From Branchiostoma floridae (lineage: Eukaryota; Chordata; Leptocardii; Amphioxiformes; Branchiostomatidae): DNA of 25,912 bases. The stretch's first letter is position 1. Each line of letters begins with the position of its first letter. Below are positions 22,860 to 25,912 of the stretch, in pieces. The notes under the pieces are model-generated. The model worked only from the letters and a program-made list of their open reading frames with translations, was not told where the DNA came from and ran no database searches. Both the position numbers and the translations under genes were made by a program. Where the stretch lies: the NCBI RefSeq assembly GCF_000003815.2, contig NW_023365582.1, positions 1-25,912 on the forward strand, read 5' to 3'.

Positions 22860-24030
22860 TCTGCAATCACGCTCGCATTTATAGCTTTAAATATGCCACC
22901 GGTGCACCGAGACATATATTAGACGACAATTTGAAATGTATTGTCTGCATGAATAACGGACTTGGGGCCTCTGCATGTGGGCCAAGTGCAGGTCGTCAGC
23001 AACTATTGATTCAAGACATAAACGTAATATATGATACTTATCATGTGTATACTACTACTACACACTACAAGGATGAATTGCAGGCTCGGCTTCTCGCTTT
23101 CCAGTACAATACCAATTTTGTTACAAGCTTTAAGTTGTTTATACGATCGCATTAATGTGGATACATATTTGTATTAAGTATAATAGGCGGAATAACTCTA
23201 GTGTAAATTGCAGTCTATGACAAAGCGAAAATTCTCTTATATCCTATTTTGGCTGCCCTGTCGACAGTTTCGTCATGTTATGATTTTCAAAATTGTGTAG
23301 TTGTGTTGTACATTATCAACATTCATGTACACATCCCGCTGTATAGAAGCAGCGCAAAGTACTTAAGTGTGAGAAGTTATGCTGTCATCTTGCTAAAAAC
23401 ATCCTGTATGTGGAACTGCAACCAGGTATAACAGTAATGCTAGACGCTTGAACATAGTCGGGTGTTTTTGAGCTGTAATTTGTATTGCAGAAGTATGTAC
23501 GGAACGCTTCATGTTGAAAGTGCAGACCGTGTTGGATATCCAGGCTACTAAGTCAATAATCGATGTAATACTGCAACAACAGACTCCGTGTCGTGTTATA
23601 TGTGTCGTTTCCGTCGGAGCAAGGTTATCATGGGTTAAGCTGCTAAACTGAAGTTTCTCATTGGTCAGTGTCTCTTTTCATACCACAATGATATAAATGA
23701 GGTTCAAGGCATACCAACGTGTTGCTTTTTTGAAATGAATAGTCTGGACTAGTTCTATAGGAATTGGAAGTCTCAGCTGGGCCATGTGACAGACTGCATA
23801 AAGTACATAAAATTGACAAGGATCCAAATCAACATATGAATATTTAACACTGTGGAAGTTAAAAACAAAATTACTCGTGCTCTTACAATTGAAATTACAA
23901 GGGACATGAATAATGTATAGTGACATTGAAATTAGACCTACATGTAGCTAGCTATAGGCTAAATTCAAAAGTTAGCAGTCAGTGAAAACCTTTGAACAGT
24001 AGCACAGCAAAGTAGGTACAAGACCATGTG
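22860..24030. other. 3' flank of the third copy, homologous to the two other 3' flanks
   Basis: It is collinear with 19500-20690 up to GCAAAGTAGGTACAAGACCATG at about 24009-24030, where homology ends. No gene is seen. Confidence 0.7.
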
Positions 24031-25404
24031 TCACCGTAGGCGAACGTACCAATGCACATATCTTAACCTAAAAAGAAAAACACTCAAACGTACGAAGGAA
24101 ATAACACAAATAAATAGTACATCAAATTCATGAGGATAGCCATTTGATATTTACGATGACATGAATGATAGTTGTAGCTGTTGAGTTGTGAGGTGCTCCC
24201 ATGATGTTGACCCATATTCCTAGGACTGACCTCTAGTGACCCTGGCTCGTCCAGCCGCGGCCAGAATGTGTAATTATAGATTTTCCGGCAGCGCATGTCT
24301 GTGTCATAGTGTTTTTAGTAGTGTGCAAGGCCAGCTAGCGCTATGCCTCCTATTTTCTTCCTTGTCCAAGAAAAAAACAACTACTGTTACGATTACAGCA
24401 CCAAGCCCTGCCTTTGTGTTTAACTAACATGCTGAATGTACATGTCTTCGAATCCAAGCGGACAACGATAGCGATGATATGACTAAAAACAGTATATAGA
24501 CTAGTTACGTATAATGTCGATTTTTCTATATTACATAGTGATAACACCACATACAAATCCCGGCATATATCTTTCATAATGTGCTTTACATTTCACCTCT
24601 ATCATAATTCATAAACTAATTTAGATTCTGCATTGATGACGCAACTTTGCCCAGTACTTGAGACCAACTTTAACGCCTTGATACTATATACCACATTATA
24701 CCACTTTTCTTACGCCTTGACTTTCGTCGTGGCTTTCATTTGAGATAAACTGTAGGATGTTTCTGTTGTTTGACCCTGGCTCTTGTTGTCTGTCGTCCAT
24801 CCGATTTGCATGTATGATGTCTTGAATGATCTAAGCAGGGGATGGGCTACGATGACTCGAAACCTTACATGCGGAAATTCAAATAACAATAACTACAGTA
24901 TGAAAGTTGTGTTTTTAGGAATGTTGTCTCTGGATCAGCGACACGGAGTTGATTCACACGGTTTCTTGTAATCACCACTTTATCTAACGTCAGTAGAACA
25001 AACAGCATTTCTAATTTCATCCTATAATCTTAACGAGGTTAAAGCCATTCACTGATAGCTTTTACTGTGCTAATGGCAGTTAACTTTTGAAGTAGGGCAC
25101 GGATGGGAAACTCTCACTCATGAACATAAAGATAATCGTCTGATGTGAATGAATGCTACCAATCGATTTTCGAGAGAACTTGTGACCATTACCCGCGTTA
25201 TCATTGCGATCTACGACACGGTATTACCATTCATATATATACTGCATGTCTCACTTATCCCTGGCAATTCCAAAGACAGTAGCAAAGGGCTACAGTAACA
25301 AAGGGATACAGTTTCCGTGTTCGGACAGATAAACGTACGGCTGCCACCTACCTTACTCAGTCCCCATCCAAGCTTACCAAGACTTGAAGAGCAGCGTGGT
25401 GGCA
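24031..25404. other. Spacer before the fourth iGluR gene, no gene recognised
   Basis: No conserved reading frame, RNA gene or clear TIR is visible. A TATATATA-like stretch at about 25231-25240 is 165 bp or more before the next ATG and is not a convincing TATA box. Confidence 0.45.
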
Positions 25405-25489
25405 ATGACCTGTCGCTGTGGATTCCCTCCTTCAGTTATCATCCTGCTGGCAATACTCTGCGGTTGTCATGGGACCAGGCTAAACATCG
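25405..25489 (+). CDS. Fourth, divergent iGluR paralog, exon 1 (signal peptide; rest outside window)
   Basis: The ATG opens MTCRCGFPPSVIILLAILCG, then CHGTRLNI, and ends in phase 1 at G/GTGAGT. The end (CHG..RLN+G), the hydrophobic core and the splice phase match exon 1 of the other copies (CHGDGKRLNVG), but the rest differs, so it is an older member of the cluster. No exon 2 is recognisable up to the window end. Confidence 0.75.
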
Positions 25490-25912
25490 GTGAGTACAAG
25501 CTGTTGGTTTGCCTTGGGCGAGGATGTTATTACCATTGAACTTTTTACCATTTCAGTTGTAAAGTAAATGAGAAGACATTGTCAATCAAATCCATGCTTG
25601 TACAGATGTCTCTTTTCCTAAGATATCTTGATAAGTTAAGCAGGTCATATTAGAACAATAGCGAAATGTACTACACTACAAGGAGTTGTAAAGTCCATTC
25701 AGGCTTTGAGGAAGGTGGCTTGGTAGTTGGCCTTAATGTTGGCCAGGTATATTTCTTCTAACTCGTATCACAAGAACATTATATTCCGGTAATGTTTGTT
25801 GTTGTTATTTGCTTTGTTTGGAATTTATGATACGTCGTGTGTGTCGTGAGTATTAGGCATAGGAAAAAAGAGTTTGTAGGTTTGTAGCGATCCTACAAAC
25901 ACTATCTAATAA
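25490..25912 (+). other. Presumed intron 1 of the fourth paralog
   Basis: There is no coding segment resembling exon 2 (VLYGDGEEG) in this 423-bp stretch. The second exon should lie beyond the window. Confidence 0.55.

Noticed and set aside
1-25912. tRNA, rRNA, CRISPR or bacterial operon features
   Set aside because: None could be recognised; the tandem repeats present have no CRISPR-like spacing and the genes are spliced eukaryotic genes.

Overview
This is eukaryotic genomic DNA. It has intron-rich genes with GT-AG junctions, many dispersed transposon remnants, scaffold gaps (runs of N, several exactly 100 long), and no bacterial gene structure. Gene content, intron style and repeat types all fit a cephalochordate (amphioxus, Branchiostoma). 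That assignment is an inference from recognition, not a database result.

The window is a tandem cluster of closely related ionotropic glutamate receptor (iGluR) genes, all on the + strand. (1) Bases 1-68 are the 3' end of the last exon of an upstream copy. (2) The central gene runs from a signal-peptide exon at 7663 to a stop at 19429. I can place 13 of its 14 expected exons, every junction keeps frame, and about 753 residues are readable. The missing pore exon (re-entrant loop and M3) probably lies in the gap at 15029-15378. (3) Its first three exons, with promoter and introns, occur a second time at 3300-4748, about 98% identical in coding sequence. This is either a real 5' duplication or an unmerged second haplotype. 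(4) A third copy has exon 1 at 22055 and the last exon at 22585, with only a 100-N scaffold gap between them. (5) A divergent fourth copy starts with exon 1 at 25405 and runs out of the window.

The protein has the full iGluR layout: signal peptide, amino-terminal domain (exons 1-7), ligand-binding lobe S1 (exons 8-9), M1 (exon 10), pore (gap), end of M3 plus lobe S2 (exons 12-13), and M4 plus a short tail (exon 14). The S1 Arg and the S2 Glu/Asp that hold the amino-acid ligand in classical receptors are not at their expected places. It is therefore probably a lineage-specific, non-canonical receptor rather than an AMPA, kainate or NMDA orthologue.

Between and inside the genes are several mobile elements. 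They are a TA-flanked TIR element (1093-2492), a compound repeat insertion in intron 2 of the second exon cassette (8468-9710), a fold-back element in intron 6, an inverted-repeat element in intron 8, a 788-bp TIR element in intron 12, a Penelope-like retroelement remnant with inverted arms and a nested insertion in intron 13, and a 460-bp Harbinger-type MITE (20945-21404). Because the gene units are tandem copies, several insertions can be compared with a matching empty site inside this same window.
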